NCBI GenBank assembly: GCA_018267275.1
Contig: JAFDYV010000008.1
Location: 267,951 to 331,950, forward strand
Direction: 5' to 3'
DNA from: Bacteroidota bacterium
GTDB lineage: Bacteria; Bacteroidota; Bacteroidia; Cytophagales; Cyclobacteriaceae
Length of the DNA: 64,000 nucleotides
Each line of letters opens with the position of its first letter. Positions within the stretch are counted from its first letter, which is position 1. Made by a program: the position numbers and the translations under genes. The notes beneath the pieces were generated by a model. That model saw only the letters and a list, made by a program, of their open reading frames with translations, did no database searches and was not told the DNA's origin. Below are positions 9,105 to 18,086 of the stretch, in pieces.

Positions 9105-12100
9105 GTGAAGTTCAATGCCTTTCGTTTGCTGAATGTGAAACCTGAAGAGCAGGTTCAAGTTACCTTAATGCTCGTGATGGGTTTCTTCATAGGCATTTTC
9201 GTGGCCACCTACCAGGTTACATCCGAATCGCTTTTCTTGAACGCCCTTAGCAGTGAAATCAATAAGGCATTTTTTATTTCTGGCGGGTTGGGCATCGCGT
9301 TTACGCTGCTGTTTTCATTTTTCCAAAACCGGGTTAGGTTCGTAGCGCTGACGGTGGCGAGCATGATATTGATTTTTGCTGGCACCGCTGCGCTCCACTA
9401 TTTCTATCACTTTGGCACCGAGCAATTACACCAAAAAGTGTTGTTGCTGATGTATTGCCTGTCGGGTCCAATGATTGCCATTGTCTTGTTGTGTTATTGG
9501 GGAATTTTCGGTCGACTTTTCGATTTCAAACAGTCAAAACGAATCATTGGTTGGATTGACACGGGCCAATTATTGGCAATTATTCTCGCTAACTTTCTCA
9601 TTCCGCTGTCGGCCTCACTGTTTCCAGATACCTCAGATTATCTGATTGTTTGCGACATCAGTCTGGTAGGTGCCATCATTTGCATGTTGTTGGTAACATT
9701 GAAATTCGGCCGTGGCAAATTCAAAGTCGTTCATATAACTGACGAGATTAGGAGGGAGACCCGATTCGCTAAGATATTCAAAGACAACTACGTAGTGCTT
9801 TTGAGCGTGTTCCTGATTGTCTCGGTTGTAACGTTCAACTTTAACCAATATGTTTTTCAGAATTTGCTCAATGTGCAGTACCCTGCCCAGCGCGACCTCA
9901 CCAACTTTTTGGGGTACTTCAACGGAGTGATTTACTTGTTGAGTTTGGCGATGCAGACTTTCTTGAACGATCGGATATTGGCCACCTATGGCATTCGCGT
10001 GTCGTTGTTTATTTTGCCAGCTTTTTCGATTGTACTGGCTGCACTCTCGTTTTTGAGTGGTTTGGTTTTTGGATTCGAGCCCGTTGCCGATTCATCAGCT
10101 TTTCTTTACTTCTTCCTCTTTGTTGCGCTTACACGTTTGTTTAATTCAATGATACGCGAGTCTCTCGAGAATCCGGTCTTCAAGTTGCTCTTTGTTCCAT
10201 TGGACAGCCGTGTGCGGTTTGGCACGCAGGCAAAAGTGGAAGGGGTAGTGAGTGAGTCGGGCCGCTTGGTGGCAGGTACATTTATCTTTTTGTTCTCATT
10301 AATTCCATTCTTCCAGATTTTATGGATTCCGGCCTTGGTGGTAGGCCTCTGCGGATTATACTTTTTTGTGGTTCAGCGACTATACGCTGGTTACAAGAAT
10401 AAGATCCGATCAAAACTCGAGACAACCGATGCATCTCAGGAACGATTGGAATTTGGTTACAAAGAAATTTCAAAAAAGCTTGAGCAAAGGTTGGAAGACG
10501 AAAGCACACCGCGTGCGGTATTTTCATTTAAGCTACTTGAGAAGATTGATCCATCTCACATAGGTACTTGGATTAACACCCTCATGAAGAACAACCGAGA
10601 TGAAGCAAGGGAATACGCGCAAAGACGAATGAACGAAATCAAGGGTTTATCTGTGTCAGATCAATATGTGATTAAAGCGCAAAAAGACACTGAGGGCGAA
10701 TCCGCAAAAAAAATGCTCACCAAAGCAGATCTGATGTCACTGATTGAAAATGGGGGTGACATTACGAAGAACAGAATCAGAGCCCTCGCGCGGTCTGCAG
10801 AAGCAAACGATCGGCAATACGCTGCTGAGTTGCTTCTACATTCTGCCAATGATGAAAGCATTTCTTACCTCATTGAGTTGTTGTCTGACCCTGAATCCAA
10901 GGTCCGCAAAACAGCCATCTCTACAGCAATAAAAGTCAATAACACGGAAGTTATTTTTGCCCTGATCCAAAACCTTGACAACCCGGTGTTTAGTAACCAA
11001 ACCATGAATGCCTTGGTGTTGATTGGTGGCAAAGCACTTGCTCCTTTAGAGAATGCATTCTACCGTACGGGTCAAAATACCCAAATAATCTTGCGTATTG
11101 TGCAGGTAATTGGGCGAATTGGTGGCCAACGTGCCAGAGAATTATTGTGGGCAAAAATTGATTATCCAGATAAGGTGGTGGTGTCGCAGGTGCTCGTTAG
11201 TTTAGGCGAATGCGGATTCAAAGCAGGAGTATCTCAAATTACGCGCATTAAATATGCGATTGAAAGCGACATTGGTGATATCGCGTGGAACTTGAATGCG
11301 ATTGAAATCATAGGCGAATCAGAATCCAACACTCGGTTACGGCAGGCTTTGTTTGAGGAAGACCAGCATGACATCGACCACATCTATATGCTGATGGCGA
11401 TGCTATATGATACCAGGTCCATTCAACTTGTAAAGGAAAATATCGAGAGCGGAACATCGGAAGGGATTACCTATGCGATTGAACTTTTGGACGTTTTTTT
11501 GGCAGATCAGTTGAAAGTGAAAATCATACCAGTGCTCGATGATCTGTCAAATGCTGAAAAACTAAATCGATTGGAAATATTCTTCCCGAGGATGAAGTTG
11601 GACGGTAGATTGGCACTAAAATTCTTGATAAACCGCGACTTTACCCAATCAAACCGGTGGACGAAGGTATGCGCATTGGAGGAGATAGGAAACAAGAAGA
11701 TTGTCGAGTTTAAGTTGGACTTGATAGCTCACCTCTTTAATCCCGATCGCCTTATTCGCGAGATGGCCGGTTGGGCTTTGTACCAGATCGATCCTCACGA
11801 ATACCATCAAAATACATTGCGGCTTGATGAGTTTGCAAAGCGATGGCTTGATCGCTGTATCGTTCCCGACAAGCAAAAAAAATTGAAGTTGTTCGACAAG
11901 GTGATATTCTTTAGAGGATTGCCATTGTTCGAGGGCGTATCTGGCGTGGCACTTTCCTTTTTGGCAGATATTTCGAAAGAACAGCGGCTAGCGCCAGATC
12001 AATTTTTGTCGATAGACGAAAAGGTCAACAACGATTTCTTTGTCGTTTACCGAGGAAGCGTGCAGTATTACGAGAAAAGCCGTTACATAGCTGACTTTGT

Positions 12101-12266
12101 GCAAGGGCAGTTTATTGGTGAAATGATTGCGCCATCAGGCTTTGCAAACGCCAATCTATTGATAACCAAAGAAGACACCATTTTGCTGAAAGTAAACAAA
12201 GATCAGTTCTATGAATTGCTTGCTGACAACGTGAAATTGGCAGACAAATTTTTGGAATACGTTTAA
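9105..12266 (+). CDS. NTT/MFS-like transporter fused to HEAT repeats and a cNMP-binding-like domain
   Basis: A 1053-residue three-part protein starting at a GTG (9105). Residues 1 to about 430 contain around 12 hydrophobic segments resembling the nucleotide-transporter (NTT/Tlc) or MFS fold. About 530-880 is a helical array with HEAT pattern (YAAELLLHSANDESISYLIE, SDPESKVRKTAISTAIKV and following units). Residues 928-1053 resemble a cyclic-nucleotide-binding domain (FFRGLPLFEGVSGVALSFLA, then FFVVYRGSVQYYEK, GQFIGEMIAPSGFANANLL). The phosphate-binding cassette keeps the Gly-Glu but lacks the usual Arg (Pro-Arg-x-Ala-Thr), so ligand binding may be lost. NTT-like proteins with HEAT and cNMP domains exist in free-living bacteria; their substrate is unknown to me. 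The nSTAND1 gene follows 141 bp later. Transport activity is inferred, not shown. Confidence 0.8.
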   Translation: MKFNAFRLLNVKPEEQVQVTLMLVMGFFIGIFVATYQVTSESLFLNALSSEINKAFFISGGLGIAFTLLFSFFQNRVRFVALTVASMILIFAGTAALHYFYHFGTEQLHQKVLLLMYCLSGPMIAIVLLCYWGIFGRLFDFKQSKRIIGWIDTGQLLAIILANFLIPLSASLFPDTSDYLIVCDISLVGAIICMLLVTLKFGRGKFKVVHITDEIRRETRFAKIFKDNYVVLLSVFLIVSVVTFNFNQYVFQNLLNVQYPAQRDLTNFLGYFNGVIYLLSLAMQTFLNDRILATYGIRVSLFILPAFSIVLAALSFLSGLVFGFEPVADSSAFLYFFLFVALTRLFNSMIRESLENPVFKLLFVPLDSRVRFGTQAKVEGVVSESGRLVAGTFIFLFSLIPFFQILWIPALVVGLCGLYFFVVQRLYAGYKNKIRSKLETTDASQERLEFGYKEISKKLEQRLEDESTPRAVFSFKLLEKIDPSHIGTWINTLMKNNRDEAREYAQRRMNEIKGLSVSDQYVIKAQKDTEGESAKKMLTKADLMSLIENGGDITKNRIRALARSAEANDRQYAAELLLHSANDESISYLIELLSDPESKVRKTAISTAIKVNNTEVIFALIQNLDNPVFSNQTMNALVLIGGKALAPLENAFYRTGQNTQIILRIVQVIGRIGGQRARELLWAKIDYPDKVVVSQVLVSLGECGFKAGVSQITRIKYAIESDIGDIAWNLNAIEIIGESESNTRLRQALFEEDQHDIDHIYMLMAMLYDTRSIQLVKENIESGTSEGITYAIELLDVFLADQLKVKIIPVLDDLSNAEKLNRLEIFFPRMKLDGRLALKFLINRDFTQSNRWTKVCALEEIGNKKIVEFKLDLIAHLFNPDRLIREMAGWALYQIDPHEYHQNTLRLDEFAKRWLDRCIVPDKQKKLKLFDKVIFFRGLPLFEGVSGVALSFLADISKEQRLAPDQFLSIDEKVNNDFFVVYRGSVQYYEKSRYIADFVQGQFIGEMIAPSGFANANLLITKEDTILLKVNKDQFYELLADNVKLADKFLEYV

Positions 12267-12407
12267 TTTTGTTATTTTTCATCACTTTTTGTACCGCTTG
12301 GGCCTTTGTTTTGAAACATTTTTTTGACTTTTCAAGGCGGGCAGTTTCATAAGAAACCCAAGAAAACTGGTATATTGGTCGTTTAATAAGGATACATCTA
12401 AGAGTGA

Positions 12408-15400
12408 ATGTTGAACTATTCTGTTCAAGTTGGCGAACAGGAGGAAAGCTTGGCTGATTTACCAATCAGTGAAAGACTTTCTTCAAACCCCTTTCCGGGG
12501 TTACGTCCATTTTCGATGGACGAATGCCATCTTTTCTTTGGTAGAGAGTCACATATCGAAGAAATACTACTAAAGCTTTCTCAGAAGCGTTCCGTTGCCG
12601 TTTTGGGTTACTCTGGTAGTGGTAAGTCCAGTTTGATGTACAGTGGTGTAATCCCCATGTTGTATGGTGGGTTTATGACCGACACTGGTCCTAACTGGAA
12701 GGTGCTTGTTACCCGACCGGGCGGATCTCCGCTGCGCAGTCTCGTTGAATCAGTTGTTAACCTGCTCGTTGAAGAAGGAAGACTGGAACCGGAAGACGTG
12801 CCCATTCAACGTGCGATTATTCTGTCAGTCTTAAGAAACAGTTCAGACGGCTTGATGGAGATTGTGCGGTATGTACAAACCCATCTGCGCGAGAATGTTT
12901 TTTTGTTGATCGATCAATTTGAAGAGCTTTTCAGATATCGGGCAACCGAGAGTTTTGATGATGATAACGAGGCGCTCGAATACGTAAATCTCGTGCTTAA
13001 TTTGGCTCACCAACGCACGGTGCCTGCATATGTTGCTATTAACATGCGTGCAGATTTTATTGGCAACTGCGCTTCTTTTCCTGGGTTAACTGAATTGATC
13101 AACGACTCCACCTACCTCGTTCCACAGCTTTCGCGCGAGCAGAAGCGAAAAGTAATAGAAGGGCCCGTGGCTGTTGGGGGAGGAAGGATTTCCTCACGCT
13201 TGGTAAAACGGCTGTTGAGCGATATTGGAGATAACCAAGACCAACTGCCTTTGCTGCAGCATGTGTTAATGCGCACTTGGGACTATTGGGTGGCAAACCG
13301 CGAGGGCAGTGAGCCCATGGACTTGCGTCATTATAACGCAGTCGGCCAGCTATCGCAGGCACTTTCTTTGCACGCAAACGAAGCTTTTGACGAGCTTACT
13401 ACCGATGAGCGTGTAATTGCTGAAATTCTGTTCAAAGCCATCACTGAAAAAAGTCAAGAGAATCTAGGCATTAGGCGACAGGCCAAAGTTTCTTTGGTTG
13501 CGCGCCTTGCCGAGACGAGTGATGAGCGAGTGATAGCAGTGGTAGAACGCTTTCGCCAGAAAGGGCGGTCGTTCTTAATGCCGGCACACAATGTCCCTAT
13601 TCATTCAGATTCGAATATTGAGTTAGCGCACGAAAGTTTGATGCGCATTTGGACGCGCTTGACTACTTGGGTAGATGAAGAGCACGAATCCGCTCGCATG
13701 TACAGGCGTGTTTCTGATGCGGCAGCAATGTATCAAATTGGTAAAACCAGTTTGTGGCGCCCGCCAGATTTGCAACTAGCGCTCAATTGGCAAAAGAAGC
13801 AAAATCCCACGCGCATTTGGGCTGAGCGTTATGACATTGCGTTTGAGCGTGCCATTGTTTTCTTGGACACCAGCCGTATCACTTTTGAGGCTGAACTCAA
13901 AAACCAAGAGATGTTGCAGCGCAGGATGCTGCGCAGGGCACGGGTAACCAACATCATTTTGGCAATTGCGCTGTTGATTTCCATGGGTTTCCTTTTCTAT
14001 GGCTTAATCCAAAAAATTGAGGCTGACAGACAAACCGAATTAGCAAAAATCGAAGCTAAAAAGGCAAACGAAGAGCGTTCGAAAGCACTAGCGGCTCAAA
14101 AGTTAGCGGAAGAAAAATCGGAAGAACTCATAGCAAAGGACAAGACATTGCAGGAACGTATAAAGGAGCTTCAACAAGCATATAAAGATCTAAGCATATC
14201 GAAGGCACAGGCTCAAAGAGAAGCTGAAAATGCGAAGAAACAAGAGTTGTTGGCGGTAGAATCCAAAAATCTAGCAAACTCAAGAAGCGACAGTTTGAAG
14301 GTGAAAACGGTAGAAGCTTATCAAAATCTTCAAAGGGCAAATAGCCTTTTCTATTTGACGGTGGCACAATCGCTCGAAGCGAAATCGGAAGGAATTGACG
14401 ACAAGCAATTGGCAGGGCTTACGGCTATGCAGGGGTATAAGTTTCATACCGAATATGGCGGAAAGAAATACGATCCTTATGTGTTTAGAGGTCTGTACTA
14501 TGCATTAGCAAAACTTAACGGGCTCAGCTACAATGCGATAAAATTCCCGTCAGCAAAGAACAAGCTATTTGCCTTGGCCGTGTCTCAAAACTCAGGGACG
14601 TTTTATTCCACCGGTAATGATGGTCGCGTGGTGGAGGGAGACTTCCTACAAATGAAGGCGAATGAAACTTTGTACGAAAACGATGGCCACACTAATCAGG
14701 TACTCGCCTTGAGCAAAGACGAAAAATATTTGGTGATTGGCAATGACTCGAGTGACTTGGAGGTGATCAATTTAACCGCTGGCAAGAAGACGATTAAAGT
14801 TAAAGGGCATTTGGGTTCCATTCGCGATATCAAATTCATGCCAGATAATTCGGGATTCATCTCCGTTTCTTCAGACCGCACGCTACGGCTAACCAACCCC
14901 ACAGATGGAAAAGGTAAGCGCTTGCTGACTTTACCTTACGATTTGAAATCAATCGACATCAGTCCTGATGGCCAATGGATAGCCGGGGCATCGCCCGCTG
15001 GCAAGCTGGTGTTAATCAATACGAAGGATTATTCTTACAAGGAGATTGCAGATGAAGGCCAAAGCCGAATATTATCAGTTGCATTTAATCCGGCCAAGCC
15101 GATGGTACTTGCCTATGGTGTAGAGGTGGTGGCCGATGGCAAGGTGTCTCGTGGTTTGGTGAAGATAATGGAGATTGACACAAAAAAAACAAAAGAGCTT
15201 GCTGGTCATAAAGCCGGCATTGCTGATCTTGAATTTAGCCCCGATGGTAAATTGTTGGCAAGCGCAGGCCTCGATCGAAAACTACAGATGTGGGTTGTCG
15301 ACCATGAAGAAGACTTGCCCATCGTGATGGACAATAACAATGGCAATGTGTGGCATATCGCCTTTGCGAAAGGTTCAGATTATTTGTTAGCCTCTTGCAA

Positions 15401-15569
15401 TAATGGCGAGGTACGCGTGTGGCCAACGGATACCAAGATGCTTGCAGAGCAAGTATGCCCGTTATTGAAGAGAAATATGACGAAGGAAGAGTGGCGGATA
15501 TACGTGGGAGATGAACGTGAAATCAAGTATGAATCAACTTGTGTGAGTTTACTGATTAAAGATTTTTAG
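12408..15569 (+). CDS. nSTAND1 P-loop ATPase with transmembrane helix, coiled coil and WD40 propeller
   Basis: A 1053-residue STAND-class signalling ATPase. The N-terminal module has the nSTAND1 signature NPFPGLRPF followed by FFGRESHIEEIL, Walker A GYSGSGKSS (67-75) and Walker B FLLIDQFEELFR (165-176). The helical STAND arm continues to about 500. One membrane helix follows (about 512-533, ILAIALLISMGFLFYGLI), flanked on its N-side by RRMLRRAR, so the positive-inside rule puts the ATPase in the cytoplasm and the rest outside. Residues about 537-645 form a Lys/Glu/Ala-rich coiled coil. About 690-1035 holds WD40-type blades (KGHLGSIRDIKFMPDNSGFI, AGHKAGIADLEFSPDGKLLA). It is translationally linked to the downstream barrel gene (2-bp gap). 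STAND proteins switch by NTP-driven oligomerisation; the signal here is unknown. Confidence 0.88.
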   Translation: MLNYSVQVGEQEESLADLPISERLSSNPFPGLRPFSMDECHLFFGRESHIEEILLKLSQKRSVAVLGYSGSGKSSLMYSGVIPMLYGGFMTDTGPNWKVLVTRPGGSPLRSLVESVVNLLVEEGRLEPEDVPIQRAIILSVLRNSSDGLMEIVRYVQTHLRENVFLLIDQFEELFRYRATESFDDDNEALEYVNLVLNLAHQRTVPAYVAINMRADFIGNCASFPGLTELINDSTYLVPQLSREQKRKVIEGPVAVGGGRISSRLVKRLLSDIGDNQDQLPLLQHVLMRTWDYWVANREGSEPMDLRHYNAVGQLSQALSLHANEAFDELTTDERVIAEILFKAITEKSQENLGIRRQAKVSLVARLAETSDERVIAVVERFRQKGRSFLMPAHNVPIHSDSNIELAHESLMRIWTRLTTWVDEEHESARMYRRVSDAAAMYQIGKTSLWRPPDLQLALNWQKKQNPTRIWAERYDIAFERAIVFLDTSRITFEAELKNQEMLQRRMLRRARVTNIILAIALLISMGFLFYGLIQKIEADRQTELAKIEAKKANEERSKALAAQKLAEEKSEELIAKDKTLQERIKELQQAYKDLSISKAQAQREAENAKKQELLAVESKNLANSRSDSLKVKTVEAYQNLQRANSLFYLTVAQSLEAKSEGIDDKQLAGLTAMQGYKFHTEYGGKKYDPYVFRGLYYALAKLNGLSYNAIKFPSAKNKLFALAVSQNSGTFYSTGNDGRVVEGDFLQMKANETLYENDGHTNQVLALSKDEKYLVIGNDSSDLEVINLTAGKKTIKVKGHLGSIRDIKFMPDNSGFISVSSDRTLRLTNPTDGKGKRLLTLPYDLKSIDISPDGQWIAGASPAGKLVLINTKDYSYKEIADEGQSRILSVAFNPAKPMVLAYGVEVVADGKVSRGLVKIMEIDTKKTKELAGHKAGIADLEFSPDGKLLASAGLDRKLQMWVVDHEEDLPIVMDNNNGNVWHIAFAKGSDYLLASCNNGEVRVWPTDTKMLAEQVCPLLKRNMTKEEWRIYVGDEREIKYESTCVSLLIKDF

Positions 15570-15571
15570 TC

Positions 15572-16690
15572 ATGAGGTTGATTCGTTTCAGTTTTTGTTT
15601 AGTGTTGTCAATAGTTGTGTTTTGCGCACAGGCGCAAGAGCAAACTTGCGAGCAAACTTTGAACGATGCACAAGCCGAGTTTGATGCAGGACGTTTCTAT
15701 GGATTGCCAGCAATGTTGAAGAAATGCCTGGAGGGAGGGTTTACCAGTGAGCAACGTTTTCGTGCCTATTACATTCTCACTCAAGCGTATTTAGTACTTG
15801 ACGACCCTATCGCAGCCGAAGACAGCTACTTGAAACTTCTAAAAGTAAACCCCGAGTTTCGTGCTTCAATTGCGAACGATCCTGTTGATCTTTATTATCT
15901 AAGTAAAAAATTTACATCCCGGCCCCGTTTTACCCCACATTACCGGTTGGGACTTAATGCATCTTTTCCTTCAACACTGGCCAATGTTTCTACTTACGCG
16001 GGTAGTACTGAAAATTCATCAGGCTTGCGGATCGGGTTTCCAATGCTAGGAGCAGGAATAGATTTTAACATCAATGATAATTGGGCCATTGGCGGTGAGG
16101 CAAATTTTGTTCCAAAGACGTATTCGTTGGCAGCCAAGGATATTTTTGGGGGTGATGATATCTCGCTGATTGAGCGAAGCAGTTGGTTTGATTTCCCTAT
16201 TTATATCAAATATCAAAAAGATTCCGGTCGTCTTCGTCCTTTCGGATACGCTGGCTTTGCTTTCAATTTGTTATTGTCAAGTACTGCAACTATGGTGGCA
16301 AATGATGTATTGGCAAATGGTAGCACGAGAATTACACAGGGGGCAGACGTAGATTTTAGCTACAGCAGAAATACCCTCAACCGCTCGTTGGTTTTTGGGG
16401 GAGGAGTGAAGTACAAACTAGGAAAAAACTTTGTCTATGCTGACTTGCGATATATGCTCGGCCTTAATAACATTGTAATCCCCGATCGGAATTTTTACCG
16501 ACCAGATGGCTTATTGGCAGAATCGGTAACAACTTATGGGTATGTGGGCGAGTTTTTCCGATTAGATTATCTTTCCTTGTCATTTGGGTTTGTAATGCCC
16601 ATTTACGATCCGCGCAGGCTAAAGAAAGTCAACGCGAACGGATTTTTTCAAAAATTTCCTTGGATCAAGAAAAAAGCGAATAAGAAATGA
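15572..16690 (+). CDS. Outer-membrane beta-barrel protein with N-terminal TPR-like segment
   Basis: A 372-residue exported protein. A signal peptide (about 1-21, ending CAQAQ) is followed by a TPR-like helical region (AQAEFDAGRFYGLPAMLKKC to ADSYLKLLKVNPEFRASI-type helices, about 25-105). A beta-barrel of OmpA/porin-like type runs from about 120 to the end (YRLGLNASFPSTLANV, WAIGGEANFVPKTYSL, RPFGYAGFAFNLLL, FGGGVKYKLGKNFVYADLRYMLGLN, YLSLSFGFVMPIY). The stop overlaps the next start by 4 bp (ATGA) and the start lies 2 bp after the nSTAND1 stop, so the three products are expected to be made together. Its partner is probably the nSTAND1 protein or the lipoprotein; this is inference from the operon only. 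Confidence 0.82.
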   Translation: MRLIRFSFCLVLSIVVFCAQAQEQTCEQTLNDAQAEFDAGRFYGLPAMLKKCLEGGFTSEQRFRAYYILTQAYLVLDDPIAAEDSYLKLLKVNPEFRASIANDPVDLYYLSKKFTSRPRFTPHYRLGLNASFPSTLANVSTYAGSTENSSGLRIGFPMLGAGIDFNINDNWAIGGEANFVPKTYSLAAKDIFGGDDISLIERSSWFDFPIYIKYQKDSGRLRPFGYAGFAFNLLLSSTATMVANDVLANGSTRITQGADVDFSYSRNTLNRSLVFGGGVKYKLGKNFVYADLRYMLGLNNIVIPDRNFYRPDGLLAESVTTYGYVGEFFRLDYLSLSFGFVMPIYDPRRLKKVNANGFFQKFPWIKKKANKK

Positions 16691-18006
16691 TGCGCATATT
16701 TTTCATTCTATTTTTTTTCTTGTCTATTCTTTTTGGGTGCGATACGCCAGGTGCGTTAGAACCTAATGAAACGGACTATTTTCTCAAATATTATGGTCTA
16801 GATGGCGAGCAAACCGGGGTTGATTTCGTAGTTAACCCAGATGGAACATTTATCTTGTTGGGTAATTCCTTGAGTTCTAAACAAGACGGTAAATGGCAAT
16901 TTTTTGTAGTGAAGGTTGATGCTAAAGGCAAAACTATTTGGGAGAAGACTTTTGGCGGCCCGTTGAACGAAGAAGCAAAAGATATTGAGTTATTGAAGGA
17001 TGGCAACCTGATTATTGCAGGCAACTCAGAAAAGACTGCCGGTGAACGAGATGTTTTTTTGCTAAGACTTCGACAAGACGGAACTCCCATCGATAGCGTA
17101 CGGCAAGGTTTGCGAAATGGTGCGACTGAGCTGGATGAAAATGTAAGCTCGGTTACAGAGGTGTCTGCAGGTTTAGTAAACCCTGCCGGCTTTATTGTGA
17201 CTGGCTCCACTACTGGAGGCACAAATAAGTCAACAGACTTGAGTGATGCCATGCACATGCGGTTTACTGATCAGCTCGTTTGGATAAGTGATGCTAGCGG
17301 AAACTGGAAATCAAGACCAACCTTTGGGGTGGTTGGGTTTGAAGGGACTGAAAGTGCTACGAAGGTGGTACAGTTTAACTCAAACACCTATTACGTTTTT
17401 GGCACTTCTAACGTAAAGAATGCAGGGCCTGGCAATCCGGTCGGCAGTCTTGATTTTTGGTTTTACAGTTTGAGTGATCAGGCTAACCAACCTGTTGATA
17501 GCCGCTATTTTGGCGATGATAGCTATGATGAACAACTTTATTCGGTAACCCCATCGCGCGGTACAACCGGATATATACTAACCGGAACCAGGCAAAACTT
17601 AAATTCCGCTGACAAGGAAGTCGATGTATTCAACGTTCTGTTGAGTACACCAATTTCTTTTTCCTCACCCACGGTCTTTAGAGATCCAGCAGGCGTACAA
17701 AATCTTGGAAATACAGCGGTAAAAGCCGCCTACCTTGGTGTTGGTCAAACAAACTACTGGGTTACCACCAACAAAGCAGATGGCGCAACAGTATCGGTCT
17801 CGTTAAGCCAGTTGGATGCTGCCGCAAAAAAGACTTTTGATCGTACTTTTGGTGGTGCCGGCACGGACACAGCCGGCCCTATCGCAGAACTTCCTGACGG
17901 AAAAGTGGTCACAATCGGCACGATGACCTTGGGTGGTTCGACCATTACCGGTCAGCGCAAAATGTTTTTCATGAAGTTGAACTCTAACGGCCAGTTGGCG
18001 CGCTAA
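16687..18006 (+). CDS. Lipoprotein with propeller-like repeats
   Basis: A 439-residue protein with a signal peptide ending in the lipobox ILFGC (Cys 18), so it is lipid-anchored in the envelope. The mature region repeats a beta pattern of the form GxxxDxxFxxVKxDxxGxxxWxKTFGG (examples: FFVVKVDAKGKTIWEKTFGG, FLLRLRQDG, and near the C-terminus DAAAKKTFDRTFGGAGTDTAG and FFMKLNSNGQL), as in delta-60/beta-propeller proteins that report on accumulated entries. It overlaps the barrel gene by 4 bp and ends 80 bp before the giant T9SS gene. A role as outer-membrane partner of the barrel is likely but unproven. Confidence 0.8.
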   Translation: MMRIFFILFFFLSILFGCDTPGALEPNETDYFLKYYGLDGEQTGVDFVVNPDGTFILLGNSLSSKQDGKWQFFVVKVDAKGKTIWEKTFGGPLNEEAKDIELLKDGNLIIAGNSEKTAGERDVFLLRLRQDGTPIDSVRQGLRNGATELDENVSSVTEVSAGLVNPAGFIVTGSTTGGTNKSTDLSDAMHMRFTDQLVWISDASGNWKSRPTFGVVGFEGTESATKVVQFNSNTYYVFGTSNVKNAGPGNPVGSLDFWFYSLSDQANQPVDSRYFGDDSYDEQLYSVTPSRGTTGYILTGTRQNLNSADKEVDVFNVLLSTPISFSSPTVFRDPAGVQNLGNTAVKAAYLGVGQTNYWVTTNKADGATVSVSLSQLDAAAKKTFDRTFGGAGTDTAGPIAELPDGKVVTIGTMTLGGSTITGQRKMFFMKLNSNGQLAR

Positions 18007-18033
18007 AAACAATGTTTTTTCCCTCGAATTGGT

Positions 18034-18041
18034 TACTTTTG
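18034..18041 (+). promoter_or_regulatory. -7 box upstream of the giant T9SS gene
   Basis: TACTTTTG, a perfect TAnnTTTG match, 45 bp before the ATG at 18087. The expected -33 position (18011-18014) reads AATG, so the -33 element is weak. Transcription from here would make the giant gene at least partly independent of the upstream operon. Confidence 0.45.
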
Positions 18042-18086
18042 AAGGATTGTAAACATTAAAAGCTTATTGAATCCTTTACTTAGTCT

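Noticed and set aside
12267..12407. Promoter in the gap before the nSTAND1 gene
   Set aside because: TATATTGG at 12371 is the best -7 candidate but has one mismatch and no -33 element; not enough to list.
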